A stretch of DNA of 64,000 nucleotides from Eilatimonas milleporae (lineage in GTDB: Bacteria > Pseudomonadota > Alphaproteobacteria > Sphingomonadales > Kordiimonadaceae), in contig NZ_REFR01000016.1 in assembly GCF_003688555.1 (NCBI RefSeq), positions 62,001-126,000 of the forward strand, read 5' to 3'. Under the pieces are notes generated by a model. The model had not been told where the DNA came from. It saw only the letters and a list, made by a program, of their open reading frames with translations, and searched no databases. Positions within the stretch are counted from its first letter, which is position 1; the number at the start of each line of letters is the position of its first letter. The translations under genes were made by a program, and so were the position numbers. Below are positions 25,803 through 34,845 of the stretch, one piece after another.

Positions 25803-26453
25803 ATGAAAACCTTAAAAACTGTGATGTTATCCGCATTGGCCGTATCCGCTGCCAGTGTTGTCGTGCCCGCCCCTGCGGCAGAAGCCGAGGCCGGTGACTG
25901 GCTTGTTCGTTTGCGTGGCATATATATCCGGCCCAATGACGATGCCGTTATCGACCCTATCGGCGGTACGTCCGATATTGGCGGGCGTTTCGTTCCGGAG
26001 TTGGATTTTACCTATTTTCTGACCGACAAAATTGCCCTTGAGCTGATTTTGGCGACAGCCGAGCATAATGTGTCAGCCATAGATACGGCGGCCGGTGAAG
26101 TGGACCTTGGCGACGTCAATCTGTTGCCGCCGACCCTGACGCTGCAATATCACCCCTTCGCGGGCGAGCAGTTCAGCCCCTATTTCGGTGCGGGTGTGAA
26201 CTATACGGTTTTCTTCAATGAAGATGCACCGTCTGCAGCCGGCTCTGCTGTACAGGATATTGATTATTCAAATGAATTCGGCTTGGCCCTGCAGGCTGGA
26301 GCCGACCTGGCACTGAATGACAAATGGTTCGTGAACGTGGATGTGAAGCGCCTGTGGCTGAGCACCGACGTGACCATCAACGGTGGTGACATCACCGCCG
26401 ATGTGGATATCGACCCATGGATCTTCGGTTTCGGGATTGGCACGCGTTTCTAA
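25803..26453 (+). CDS. ompW: OmpW-family outer-membrane protein
   Basis: 216 residues with a signal peptide (MLSALAVSAASVVVPAPAAEA). The mature protein begins GDWLVRLRGIYIRPNDD and shows alternating beta strands, SPYFGAGVNYTVFF-type stretches (FSPYFGAGVNYTVFFN) and the terminal aromatic WIFGFGIGTRF. OmpW forms an eight-stranded beta-barrel with a hydrophobic channel for small apolar molecules. GGGAGACGACCC precedes the ATG. A strong terminator follows. Confidence 0.93.
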   Translation: MKTLKTVMLSALAVSAASVVVPAPAAEAEAGDWLVRLRGIYIRPNDDAVIDPIGGTSDIGGRFVPELDFTYFLTDKIALELILATAEHNVSAIDTAAGEVDLGDVNLLPPTLTLQYHPFAGEQFSPYFGAGVNYTVFFNEDAPSAAGSAVQDIDYSNEFGLALQAGADLALNDKWFVNVDVKRLWLSTDVTINGGDITADVDIDPWIFGFGIGTRF

Positions 26454-26487
26454 GCGATCCCCATTTGAAAGCGATGCCTCAAACTAT

Positions 26488-26516
26488 ACCCGGGGTGGCC
26501 TGACCCCGGGTTTTTT
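26488..26516 (+). terminator. Strong intrinsic terminator after ompW
   Basis: ACCCGGGGT (26488-26496) pairs perfectly with ACCCCGGGT (26503-26511) around a six-base loop and runs into six Ts. It ends the ompW transcript. The T-run touches the stop codon of the convergent glycosylase gene. Confidence 0.92.
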
Positions 26517-27159
26517 ATAGAGGCACATTGTTCTGATAGTGCCATGCCAGAAGGGCCACGGCACTCCGTTTCGGCCGCCAGGGGTGGCTGAGTGCCTCAA
26601 GATCTTTCGGAGCGGGACGCGGATTATCCAACCCCAGTATTCGCGCCGTTCCGATGCGAACCGCCAGATCGCCCACCGGCCAGATGTCGGGTCGGCCGAG
26701 GGCAAACATCAGGTACATTTCCGCGCTCCAGCGGCCGAAGCCTTTGATGGCCGTAAGGGCGGCGACAGCGTCTTCATCGGGCAGGCCGCCCAATCCGTCC
26801 AGGTCCAGAGTGCCCGAGCCAATTGCCTCCGCCAGGCATTGTACGTAAAGAACCTTGGCACGTGACAGGCCGGCGGCACGCAGGGCCTCATCCGATTGGC
26901 TGAGTATATATGCCGGATCGGGCGTTTCACCGATGAGATCAAACAGCCGCCCGGCAATGCTGGCGGCGGCCCTGGTGGAGACCTGCTGGCCGATGATGAT
27001 ACGAATCAGGGTGGCCATGCCGGGGCTGCTTTTCCGTTCCGCCGGCATTCCGGCCGTCGCGATCGCCTTTTTGAAACGGCTATCCTCTTCCGCCAGTTCG
27101 CTCAGCATGGCTGCCACACGCGGTGTGCTTAATCCGAAAGATATCTGCTTGTCCGTCAC
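26515..27159 (-). CDS. DNA-3-methyladenine glycosylase II-like (HhH-GPD)
   Basis: 214 residues from a GTG at 27159 behind AAGGAT. The helix-hairpin-helix and active site read LTAIKGFGRWSAEMYLMF and then WPVGDLAVRIG, where the Asp is the likely catalytic residue of the HhH-GPD superfamily. There are no Fe-S cluster cysteines at the C-terminus, which separates it from endonuclease III. It removes alkylated purines from DNA. The compact length fits the short AlkA/MagIII-like bacterial enzymes lacking the AlkA N-terminal domain. Confidence 0.88.
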   Translation of the reverse strand: MTDKQISFGLSTPRVAAMLSELAEEDSRFKKAIATAGMPAERKSSPGMATLIRIIIGQQVSTRAAASIAGRLFDLIGETPDPAYILSQSDEALRAAGLSRAKVLYVQCLAEAIGSGTLDLDGLGGLPDEDAVAALTAIKGFGRWSAEMYLMFALGRPDIWPVGDLAVRIGTARILGLDNPRPAPKDLEALSHPWRPKRSAVALLAWHYQNNVPL

Positions 27160-27223
27160 GCCTGCATATCCTTAACCGTCTGTTCGGCGTTTGCGGCGGG
27201 CACCCCCCGCTGCCCGGAGCGGA

Positions 27224-29086
27224 TCAAAGTGGCCAAAAGGTTCCGGCAAGTCCCCAGGTAACGGTCAGAAGGAACAGCACCAGCGCCGCCGCCGTCAAGA
27301 GTGTCAGGTGCAACGGTCCGAGAAAGATGCCTATACCGGCCGGCATCTCCCCCTTGCGTGCAAAGGAGAGTGCGAACATCGGCAGGGTGAGGATCAGCAT
27401 CAAGCCGCCATTCAATAACAGCCGCCAGCCCAGAACGGCGAGAGGTTCGTCCTGAAGAAGCAGTGCATAAGGCCAGAAATGCAATTCCATAAGCAGCCCA
27501 GCGCCGAACATCGCGGTGCCTGTGGCGCCGAAACGGCCCATCCGGCGCCAGGGTTTTTTCGGATGCCGCCAGTAAAATACCGATGTCAGCAAAATCAGCA
27601 GCACCCAGGGAAACGGCGCCAGAACGAGCCGCTCGTCACCAAGAACGCCGACATGGCGGTAGAGATGACCATCCATAACAAAATACCCCCTACCGCGCGC
27701 CTGACTGAATGTCAGGGTGCCGCCATCCTTGCCCGTGAAATGGTAGGGCGTGGCGGGGTCAAACCTGCGGACACTTCCGTTACGGCGTATTTCCAACCCG
27801 GAAGCGCCATGATCCGCGACAAAAACGGTGGCTTCCCTGATACGGTTCAAGCGCAGTTTGAGCCAGGCAGTCGGGGCATCATCACGCACATAAAAACCGC
27901 TGAGGTTTTGCGGCGGAACCAACTTGCGCGCCGCGTCCATCTGGCGGGACGGGTTTTGTGGCGGGATATAATGTTCAGCAATGGCTTCGGTGGTCCGATG
28001 CCACAAGCGGCTGATCCTGCAGTCCGTCGCCTGATGCCAGCCGGTCATTGACAGACGAACAAAAACCAGTTCCGCCGCCGGATATGCGATCAGACTGCTG
28101 TCCGTGCCACAGACGGGGCCGGGCAGGCTGAGACGTGTGCGCCCATGTCGTTTGTCGGCAATCAGCCCGGCTGTCCGCACAGAGGCCATGGGATGCATGT
28201 GCCACAGCACACGGTTAGCCAACAGGCCGTGGCTTTCATGTGTCAGGTAACGGGCCCCTCCCGGCAGTCTGTTGCGCACAACGAGGCGGGCAATATCCGC
28301 CAAAACCGCGCCCTTTGCTTCAAGCGACAGGACGGGCTGGAATGCTGAAGGAAGGGTGGAAAGAGTGTTTTCGCTTTGGTTGCCGGGCCAACTGATTGCT
28401 TCGCCATCGTATCCGAGGGGCTGCAAAAGCTCAGCCGTTATCAGGTCCCGCAAGGGGCGGGATGAGACCTGTTCCAGCGCCATGGCCAGCAGGGCCCATC
28501 CCACGGGGTCGTCATGGGGCATCTGTCCGGCCCGGCGCAGGCGCATGACATAGGGGCGTAATCGCTGCGTCGGTTGCAAACGGTCCGCCGCACCCCAGTC
28601 CTTGCTGTACCAGGGTGGTACGGCATAACCGCCGGTTTCACTGAGAAGGTGAGCCACTTTTGGCACGATGGTAAATGCGGGGTCTTCCACAAGTTCGGGC
28701 ATGATGTGGTGCAGAGCCGTGTTCAGGTTCAGCATACCCCTGTCCGCAAGGCGCAATGCGACAAGACTCAAACTCAACCGGGCCAGACGGCCCATATGGA
28801 AAAAACGGTTTGCATCATGGGCTGATAAACCGTGTACGGCAGGACCGTTGATATAAAACAGAACGGCTTTGTCTTTATTTTCTTGCCCGTCGTCATTTTC
28901 CATGGGGTTCTGCAATGCGGGCAGTACATCGCCGGGACGCAGCACGATAGGCTGTGCACCAACGCCGTACGGTCCCAGAATGATGGCAAAGCCCATCAAC
29001 ACGGCGACGGGCAAAAACAGTCCTTTCCCTGCCCAGCGGACGGGATAGACTGGTATCCGGCGGGCGAAACCGATAAGAGCCTGCAT
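27224..29086 (-). CDS. Membrane-anchored beta-lactamase-fold protein lacking the catalytic residues
   Basis: 620 residues from the ATG at 29086 (a TTG at 29104 is possible; neither has a clear ribosome binding site). An N-terminal membrane segment is followed by a class C beta-lactamase/serine-hydrolase domain and four C-terminal transmembrane helices. The fold shows in MGRLARLSLSLVALRLADRG and AHLLSETGGYAVPPWYSKDW. The SxxK serine and lysine are replaced by arginines (RLAR, residues 106 and 109 counted from the TTG), and the YxN region reads PHDDPVGWALL. It is therefore probably a pseudoenzyme with a binding or regulatory role. It is divergent from a nitroreductase-family gene, with only 28 bases between starts. 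Confidence 0.78.
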   Translation of the reverse strand: MQALIGFARRIPVYPVRWAGKGLFLPVAVLMGFAIILGPYGVGAQPIVLRPGDVLPALQNPMENDDGQENKDKAVLFYINGPAVHGLSAHDANRFFHMGRLARLSLSLVALRLADRGMLNLNTALHHIMPELVEDPAFTIVPKVAHLLSETGGYAVPPWYSKDWGAADRLQPTQRLRPYVMRLRRAGQMPHDDPVGWALLAMALEQVSSRPLRDLITAELLQPLGYDGEAISWPGNQSENTLSTLPSAFQPVLSLEAKGAVLADIARLVVRNRLPGGARYLTHESHGLLANRVLWHMHPMASVRTAGLIADKRHGRTRLSLPGPVCGTDSSLIAYPAAELVFVRLSMTGWHQATDCRISRLWHRTTEAIAEHYIPPQNPSRQMDAARKLVPPQNLSGFYVRDDAPTAWLKLRLNRIREATVFVADHGASGLEIRRNGSVRRFDPATPYHFTGKDGGTLTFSQARGRGYFVMDGHLYRHVGVLGDERLVLAPFPWVLLILLTSVFYWRHPKKPWRRMGRFGATGTAMFGAGLLMELHFWPYALLLQDEPLAVLGWRLLLNGGLMLILTLPMFALSFARKGEMPAGIGIFLGPLHLTLLTAAALVLFLLTVTWGLAGTFWPL

Positions 29087-29114
29087 GCATTTATCGTTAA
29101 CCAAGGCATCGCGG

Positions 29115-29789
29115 ATGACAAAGGCGAAATTTCAACCCCTGACCGATCTTGCAACGCCCGATGCGGCGGAAATGGAGATTCGGTCCAGGGACTTTCTGGA
29201 ACTGATGAAAACACGCCGCACGGTCAGGCAGTTTTCCGATGATTCTGTCCCGGAAGCTGTGATTCGCAATGCTGTTTTGACGGCGGGCCGGGCGCCGTCC
29301 GGCGCCAACAAGCAGCCCTGGCATTTCGCGGTGATAGGGGACCCTACAAAAAAACAGGCTCTCCGCGATGCCGCGGAAGAAGAGGAAAGAGCCTTTTACA
29401 GTGGCCGTGCGTCCGAGGAGTGGCTGAAGGATCTGGAACCGTTTGGCACAGATGCCAACAAACCCTTTCTGGAAACAGCCCCCTGGCTGATCGTTGTATT
29501 CCGCCAGATGTACGGGCTGGACCCGGAGACCGGTGCCCGCGAACAGAATTATTACGTGCATGAAAGCGTCGGCCTGGCCTGTGGTTTTCTGATTGCCGCT
29601 TTGCATCAGGCGGGTCTGGCGACATTGACCCACACGCCGTCGCCGATGACGTTTCTGAACGAATTGTGCGAACGCCCGAAGAACGAACGGGCCATCATGG
29701 TGGTTGTCACCGGTAGACCGGCCAGCGATGCAGAAGTGCCGGTCATAGACAAGAAACCGCTGGACGAGATCAGCAGCTGGTTTGCCTGA
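29115..29789 (+). CDS. Nitroreductase-family flavoprotein resembling iodotyrosine deiodinase
   Basis: 224 residues. The FMN-binding start is KTRRTVRQFSDDSVP followed by GRAPSGANKQPWHF. The region AAEEEERAFYSGRASEEW and LETAPWLIVVFRQMYGLD match vertebrate and bacterial iodotyrosine deiodinases closely. The three residues that hold the halotyrosine zwitterion are all present with the same spacing as in the mouse enzyme: E91, Y95 and K116. Such enzymes reductively remove halogen from iodo-, bromo- or chlorotyrosine with FMN and an electron donor. Other nitroreductase activities cannot be excluded. The start was chosen for agreement with the family N-terminus. Confidence 0.88.
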   Translation: MTKAKFQPLTDLATPDAAEMEIRSRDFLELMKTRRTVRQFSDDSVPEAVIRNAVLTAGRAPSGANKQPWHFAVIGDPTKKQALRDAAEEEERAFYSGRASEEWLKDLEPFGTDANKPFLETAPWLIVVFRQMYGLDPETGAREQNYYVHESVGLACGFLIAALHQAGLATLTHTPSPMTFLNELCERPKNERAIMVVVTGRPASDAEVPVIDKKPLDEISSWFA

Positions 29790-29809
29790 CCGCACGCCGT
29801 GGCCGGCGT

Positions 29810-30718
29810 TTAAAACTGAATCTGAAACGCCGTTCCGATGATAATCTGATCGGCTGAGCCCGGCCCGTCCACAATCGGGCTGTCTTTCGCATCGCCGAAC
29901 AGGCGGCCGTACGAGGCAAGACCGTAAAGACGCGTGATATTGCTGAGCTCATAGGTGCCGATCAGATTGATATTGGCTTCCGAAACGGCGGACGATGCCT
30001 CGAAAGGCTGTAGTCCCGCGCGGGAGTTGGCGGCCTGAGCGGGTGTGATGCCGAAATTCGTCTGCATCGCTTCATCCGATTGCCAGCGCGCTCTCAGTGC
30101 GGCCGCCAGTGTCAGTCTTTCATTGCGATATAGGCCGTGCCCCGCCGTGAACAACAGGGTGGTGCCCTGGCCTGCGCCCAGTGCATTCCGCCAGTCCAGC
30201 GTCAGCTGCATCACCTCTGTCCTGTATTGTGCATATGCGCCCACATCCAGTGTGGTGCCAATGTCGCCCAGTCCTTCCAAGATATCGTTGCGTTCTTCCT
30301 GCCGGCCGAATGTCAGATTCACAAGTGGGCCGGCCTCGAAATTGCCGCTCTTGAAGGCGCGGTAAACCAGCCGTCCGCCGTTCAGGTGCAGAATATCCTT
30401 GTAGCGTATATCGATCATCGGGATGACGGCGAAACGGTAATTGTCGGACCCCATATAGTCCGGTACCCAGCCGCCGCCCAGGCCAAGGCGGATGGACATG
30501 TCTTCAGGGACGAGGTCATCCAGAAAAAGACTGCTGAGAGACTGTTCCACCGTATTGAAGGCACCGTTCAGACGGTCCAGTATATCAAGGCTTTGTGCGC
30601 TCGCCGGTACCGGTGTCAGTGCCAGAATGGCAAGGAAGACCGGAAAAGCCGTGGCGGGTGGAAATTTCAAGGACGGCAGTTTGAAACAATACGAAAGACT
30701 GATCGACATGCTGGCCAT
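29810..30718 (-). CDS. MipA/OmpV-family outer-membrane protein
   Basis: 302 residues with a signal peptide ending near PVPASA (about 41). The mature part has the family opening MSIRLGLGGGWVPDYMGSDN and YRFAVIPMIDIRYKD, many alternating strands and a C-terminal aromatic (AFQIQF). AAGGTG precedes the ATG. Members are porin-like barrels, some linked to the murein-synthesising scaffold (MipA) and some to osmoadaptation or adhesion (OmpV). Nothing in the context narrows it. It ends 20 bases from the convergent deiodinase-like gene. Confidence 0.9.
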   Translation of the reverse strand: MASMSISLSYCFKLPSLKFPPATAFPVFLAILALTPVPASAQSLDILDRLNGAFNTVEQSLSSLFLDDLVPEDMSIRLGLGGGWVPDYMGSDNYRFAVIPMIDIRYKDILHLNGGRLVYRAFKSGNFEAGPLVNLTFGRQEERNDILEGLGDIGTTLDVGAYAQYRTEVMQLTLDWRNALGAGQGTTLLFTAGHGLYRNERLTLAAALRARWQSDEAMQTNFGITPAQAANSRAGLQPFEASSAVSEANINLIGTYELSNITRLYGLASYGRLFGDAKDSPIVDGPGSADQIIIGTAFQIQF

Positions 30719-30826
30719 ATGTCACCTTTGCCCCTGTTGGTAATGTGCCTTTTTGTCATGTACCCGAATTGGATTTGATCCCGGCAGTCCGCCCCGCCCT
30801 GAACGGCGGGGTGTCTGTGTTTGAGG

Positions 30827-32197
30827 TCAGCGCCGCAAAGATACCAGATGCCGGAACCGTGCAAGCTGAAAAAAGAAGGAAACCGTCACGCCGGCAAGGG
30901 TGCCTTCCATCAGGCCGCGCAGGCCCCGGTCCATCGGAAACGCCAGGATATAGCAGACAGGCAGCATCACGCCGACAAAGGCGGTTGTTTGCAGGGCCGT
31001 TGGCCACCAGGTTTCCTTCAGGCCGCGCAGGGCCCCTGCCATCACCATCTGCAGGGCGTCCAGCAACATGCCCAGTGTAAAAACCAAGGTAATGGGCAGC
31101 AGAATCTCCACCACGCGGTGGTCGTCCGTGAAAATGCCGAGCGCGGGCGCTGTGAATTGTGCAATGGCGAGCGCGAAAGTCCCCGCGATAACCAGCGTTA
31201 CCGCCAGCCCCATCAGCCCCGCAAGCAGGGTGTCCAGGCGGTCGCGCCGGGCAAAGGCAATACCCACCCGCACACTGGACGCCACGCCGATACCGACGGC
31301 GATCATCAGTGGCACGCCCAGAACCTGATACACCACGCCATGTGCGGCCAGCGGCACGGTACCGATCCAGCCGGCGAAAATCGCCAGTGCTCCAAATGCC
31401 AGAACCTCTGCCGTCAGCGATACGCAGGAGGCATAGCCCATCTGGCGCTGGGCCGACCAGTCGGACCATTTCTGGCCATGGGGTTTCCGCAGTCCGTATT
31501 GTGTCAGGCTCGGCGACCACCAGACATAGCAAATGACGCTGCCCGCCAGAAACCAACGCACCACCGTTGAAGTCCATGCCGAACCTGCCGCCCCCATTTC
31601 CGGCAAACCGCCATGACCATAGATCAGCAGATAGTTCAGGCCTGCATTGATCACATTGGCGGCCATCATCAGGTAAAATCCAACTTCGGTGCGTTTGACA
31701 CCCTCCAGAAACATGGTTGAATGAATGAACAGAAGATGCGCCGGCATACCCAGCGCCAGAATACGGGCAATGCGTCCCGATTCCGCCGCCATGTCGTCGG
31801 GCTGACCGAGCAGGCCAAGCCACAGCTCGGCCGGCAACAGTACGATCAGGATCAGAACCGCCAGTCCGCCCGCAAACGGCAGGGACCGCCGCCAGACACG
31901 TCCGCACTCCGCCATGTCGTCAGCGCCGTAAGCATTGGCGGTGAAGACCAGTGTCCCCATCAGCAGCCCGAGAGCCGCGACCAGCGCAAACATGATCAAC
32001 GACTGATTGGCCAGGTTCAGCCATGCCAGATCCCGCGTGGCATAGTGGCCCACCATGGCCGTATCGACCATGCCAAGTCCGACAACGCCCAGCCGCATCA
32101 TCACGGCGGGCCCTGCAAGCCGCGTCAGTTCGCTTCCATGTCTTGCCACGCGGTCACGCCACCAGCGGGCATCCCGCGCTGTTTCTTCCTGCCACAT
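30827..32197 (-). CDS. MATE-family efflux transporter
   Basis: 456 residues from the ATG at 32197 (a GTG at 32242 would add 15). Twelve hydrophobic segments in two halves are evident. LAGPAVMMRLGVVGLGMVDTAMVGHY in the first helix region, and the related internal repeat GALAIFAGWIGTVPLAAHGV in the second half, are typical of MATE multidrug/cation antiporters. The protein exports drugs or metabolites in exchange for H+ or Na+. It is divergent from the OPT transporter gene. An overlapping alternate frame in the same region is an artefact. Confidence 0.92.
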   Translation of the reverse strand: MWQEETARDARWWRDRVARHGSELTRLAGPAVMMRLGVVGLGMVDTAMVGHYATRDLAWLNLANQSLIMFALVAALGLLMGTLVFTANAYGADDMAECGRVWRRSLPFAGGLAVLILIVLLPAELWLGLLGQPDDMAAESGRIARILALGMPAHLLFIHSTMFLEGVKRTEVGFYLMMAANVINAGLNYLLIYGHGGLPEMGAAGSAWTSTVVRWFLAGSVICYVWWSPSLTQYGLRKPHGQKWSDWSAQRQMGYASCVSLTAEVLAFGALAIFAGWIGTVPLAAHGVVYQVLGVPLMIAVGIGVASSVRVGIAFARRDRLDTLLAGLMGLAVTLVIAGTFALAIAQFTAPALGIFTDDHRVVEILLPITLVFTLGMLLDALQMVMAGALRGLKETWWPTALQTTAFVGVMLPVCYILAFPMDRGLRGLMEGTLAGVTVSFFFQLARFRHLVSLRR

Positions 32198-32442
32198 CTT
32201 GAAAACACTCGAGTATGATGTTTCGCGTCTCTGTACATGCACCTTAAACTATGCGTAGTCTCCAAGTGCTGCGCTTGACGGAGCCGACCTGCTTATGTCG
32301 CTTTGTGACGGCTGACAAGCATTTGGGCGCGGTGTGTATAAAAAATCACCAAACTGTCATGGAACAAAAAGGTTCCCTGTTTTCCAGATGGATCATCTCC
32401 TACGCAGTCAGGGTGGATAAATTGAAGGGGAGACAAGGGGCC

Positions 32443-34236
32443 TTGCCATCATCTGCCGGAACCACCACGGGACGTGGTGTGCAGCCACAGGATCAGACGC
32501 TGCCACCGCCTTCGCAGGGGATAGGGCCGATCATCAGCGGCCCTTATCCCGAGCTGACGCCGCAGGCAGTCATCGTCGGCTATATTCTCGGGGTGCTGAT
32601 TGCATTGTCCATCGGGTATGCCAGCCTGAAACTGGGGTTTTCCATTGAAGGCTCCGAACTGGCGGCCATTCTCGGTTTCGGTATCCTGCGCGGCCTTCTG
32701 CGTCGCCGGTCCATCGTGGAAAACAATGTGGCGCAAACGGTGGCAAGTGCGGTCAATGGCGCGTCATCCGGGATGATGTTTTCGGTGCCGGCGATTTTCA
32801 TCCTTGGCTATCCGACCGCGTTCAATCCGTATGTGGTCACCTTCGGTGCCATTGCCGGGGCGTTTCTTGGTATTGCGTTCATCATACCTCTGCGTAAGCA
32901 GATGATTGATTTCGAGCGTCTGACCTATCCGGGAGGGGTGGCCGTTGCCTCCATACTCAAATCGCCCGGTGCCGGTGTTGAAAAGGCCCGCCTGCTGGTG
33001 GGGGCCATGCTCCTGTCCGGGCTGGTGCATTTTACCAGTCTGACGACGGAAGTGGAGAACTGGCCTCTGTTTGCTCAATTCGGGCTTCCTGATTATCTGA
33101 ACGGTACATGGTATCTGTCGCTGATGACGATCGGTGTCGGGTATATCGCCGGTCGCGGCGGTCTGGCTTTCATTATTGGCGGCTATGTCTGTTACTGGTT
33201 TCTGTCGCCGATGCTGGATCTGACCGGCATGTTTCCGATTGTTGATGGCAGCGAGGTCACGGTGCCTTCGACGTTACGCACATTGCTCTACCGTCCCGTC
33301 GGTATCGGCATGTTGATAGGGGGTGCTGTTGTCGGTGTGGCCTTTGCCTTTCCCTTGATCCGTTCCGCCATCGGGTCCATGCAGTCCGCGGCCAAGACCG
33401 AAAGCGCCTTTGTCCGCGACGAAATGCCTATCCGTCTGCTGTATATCGCTATTGTCGGTGCGGCGATCCTGTTGGCCGTGATGGCCGTGACCTCTGCAAG
33501 CGAGGTCGGGCTGCTGCGCGGATTGATGATGTCGGTGCTCGGCACGCTTTGGATCTGGATGGCTGGCATCATTCTGTCGGAAGCGATCGGACGCACCAAC
33601 TGGTCGCCATTGTCCGGCATGACGCTGGTGGCTGTGACGCTGTTGATCATCATTACCCAGTCTTTTGGCGGCATGGATGACACACAGGCCATTGTCGCGG
33701 CGGTTACCGTCGGTGCGGCCACCTGTGTTGCCATGAGTCAGGCGACCGATCTGATGCTGGACCTGAAAACAGGATATCTGGTCGGCGCCACGCCGCGGAT
33801 GCAGCAAATGGGTCAGTTCATGGGCGCCTGGCTCGGGCCTATCGTTATTATCCTGCTGATTTTCGCCCTGCATGGGGCATACGGCCTTGGTTCGGATAAA
33901 CTTCCCGCTCCCCAGGGGCAGGCGTTGGCATCGATGGTGTCCGGTATCATGGGCGGTGACGTTCCGGCGGAAAAATATCTGGCCGGAGCCCTTCTGGGCG
34001 CCCTTCTGTCTGCTGTGCAGGGGGGATTGGGCATCACTGTCGGATTGGGTTTTTACCTGCCCTTCAATATCGTCCTGACCTACTCGATCGGTACCCTGTT
34101 ACGGGAGCTGTCCGACCGTCGGAAAGGGCCGGACTGGTCCGATAACAAGGGTATCCCGATCGCGGCGGGATTGATTGTGGGCGAAGCCCTGGTCGGTGTC
34201 GGCTTTGCCGTCTACATGATTGCCGGTGCCGGGTAG
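32443..34236 (+). CDS. OPT-family oligopeptide transporter
   Basis: About 597 residues if translation begins at TTG 32443 behind GGGGAG; an ATG at 32359 lacks a ribosome binding site. The core motif PYPELTPQAVIVGYILGVLI and the following SIGYASLKLGFSIEGSE are typical of bacterial OPT proteins, with about 15 hydrophobic segments. OPT carriers move small peptides or metal chelates with protons. The stop is 18 bases before the next gene, and the third gene of the run encodes an exported amidohydrolase, so a peptide uptake/processing operon is likely. Confidence 0.9.
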   Translation: MPSSAGTTTGRGVQPQDQTLPPPSQGIGPIISGPYPELTPQAVIVGYILGVLIALSIGYASLKLGFSIEGSELAAILGFGILRGLLRRRSIVENNVAQTVASAVNGASSGMMFSVPAIFILGYPTAFNPYVVTFGAIAGAFLGIAFIIPLRKQMIDFERLTYPGGVAVASILKSPGAGVEKARLLVGAMLLSGLVHFTSLTTEVENWPLFAQFGLPDYLNGTWYLSLMTIGVGYIAGRGGLAFIIGGYVCYWFLSPMLDLTGMFPIVDGSEVTVPSTLRTLLYRPVGIGMLIGGAVVGVAFAFPLIRSAIGSMQSAAKTESAFVRDEMPIRLLYIAIVGAAILLAVMAVTSASEVGLLRGLMMSVLGTLWIWMAGIILSEAIGRTNWSPLSGMTLVAVTLLIIITQSFGGMDDTQAIVAAVTVGAATCVAMSQATDLMLDLKTGYLVGATPRMQQMGQFMGAWLGPIVIILLIFALHGAYGLGSDKLPAPQGQALASMVSGIMGGDVPAEKYLAGALLGALLSAVQGGLGITVGLGFYLPFNIVLTYSIGTLLRELSDRRKGPDWSDNKGIPIAAGLIVGEALVGVGFAVYMIAGAG

Positions 34237-34254
34237 GACGTGGGAGACCGTTCC

Positions 34255-34806
34255 ATGCAAATTGCATCCAGACTGCTTGTCGCCATGGCATTTCTGACCG
34301 GCGCTTTTCTGGCGGTCCTTGACCCCCTTAAGGTCCAGTGGCCGTTTTTTCTGCCTGTTATCGGTGTTGGTGTGCTCGGTATCGTATTGTTGCACCGGGC
34401 GCGGCACAGCGCCCGCCATCATGACGGTCATCTGATGCAACAGAGTACAATTCTGGAAACCAGCCTGGACAATATCGCCACCACGCTCGCCGGGCTTGCC
34501 GATCGCAAGGAGGCCATTCCAACGTATGACATGCGCTTTGAGATCGATCGTAGCCTTCGGCACGATCTGATGGCTTTTGCCGATGCCCGGGAAAGCATGA
34601 AGCAGCTGTTCGGCCTGCGTGCTTACGCTGACATCATGTCCAGTTTTGCCGCTGGCGAACGCTATGTGAACCGAGTCTGGTCGGCATCCACCGATGGCTA
34701 TGTCGATGAGGTGCTGTCCTATATTGTCAAGGCGCGTGACCAGTTTGCCCACGCCAAGGCTGAATATGACAAGGCCAAGACCCGCACCGCTGCACAAACG
34801 GCCTGA
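34255..34806 (+). CDS. Membrane protein of unknown function in the OPT operon
   Basis: 183 residues from ATG 34255 with GGGAGA upstream. Two close hydrophobic segments at the N-terminus (RLLVAMAFLTGAFLAVL and FFLPVIGVGVLGIVLL) are followed by about 120 soluble, helical residues rich in Arg, Asp and Ala that could form a coiled coil on the cytoplasmic side. I do not recognise a family. Its tight placement between an OPT transporter and an exported amidohydrolase suggests a shared job, perhaps assembly or regulation of the transporter. Confidence 0.75.
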   Translation: MQIASRLLVAMAFLTGAFLAVLDPLKVQWPFFLPVIGVGVLGIVLLHRARHSARHHDGHLMQQSTILETSLDNIATTLAGLADRKEAIPTYDMRFEIDRSLRHDLMAFADARESMKQLFGLRAYADIMSSFAAGERYVNRVWSASTDGYVDEVLSYIVKARDQFAHAKAEYDKAKTRTAAQTA

Positions 34807-34845
34807 GTGTCTGACATTTATCCCAGCTGCATAAGGACGATACAC

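Noticed and set aside
30756-31907. Alternative minus-strand frame of 383 codons within the MATE gene
   Set aside because: The MATE frame has transmembrane helices and family motifs; the alternative reads as Arg/Gly/Ala-rich low-complexity sequence.
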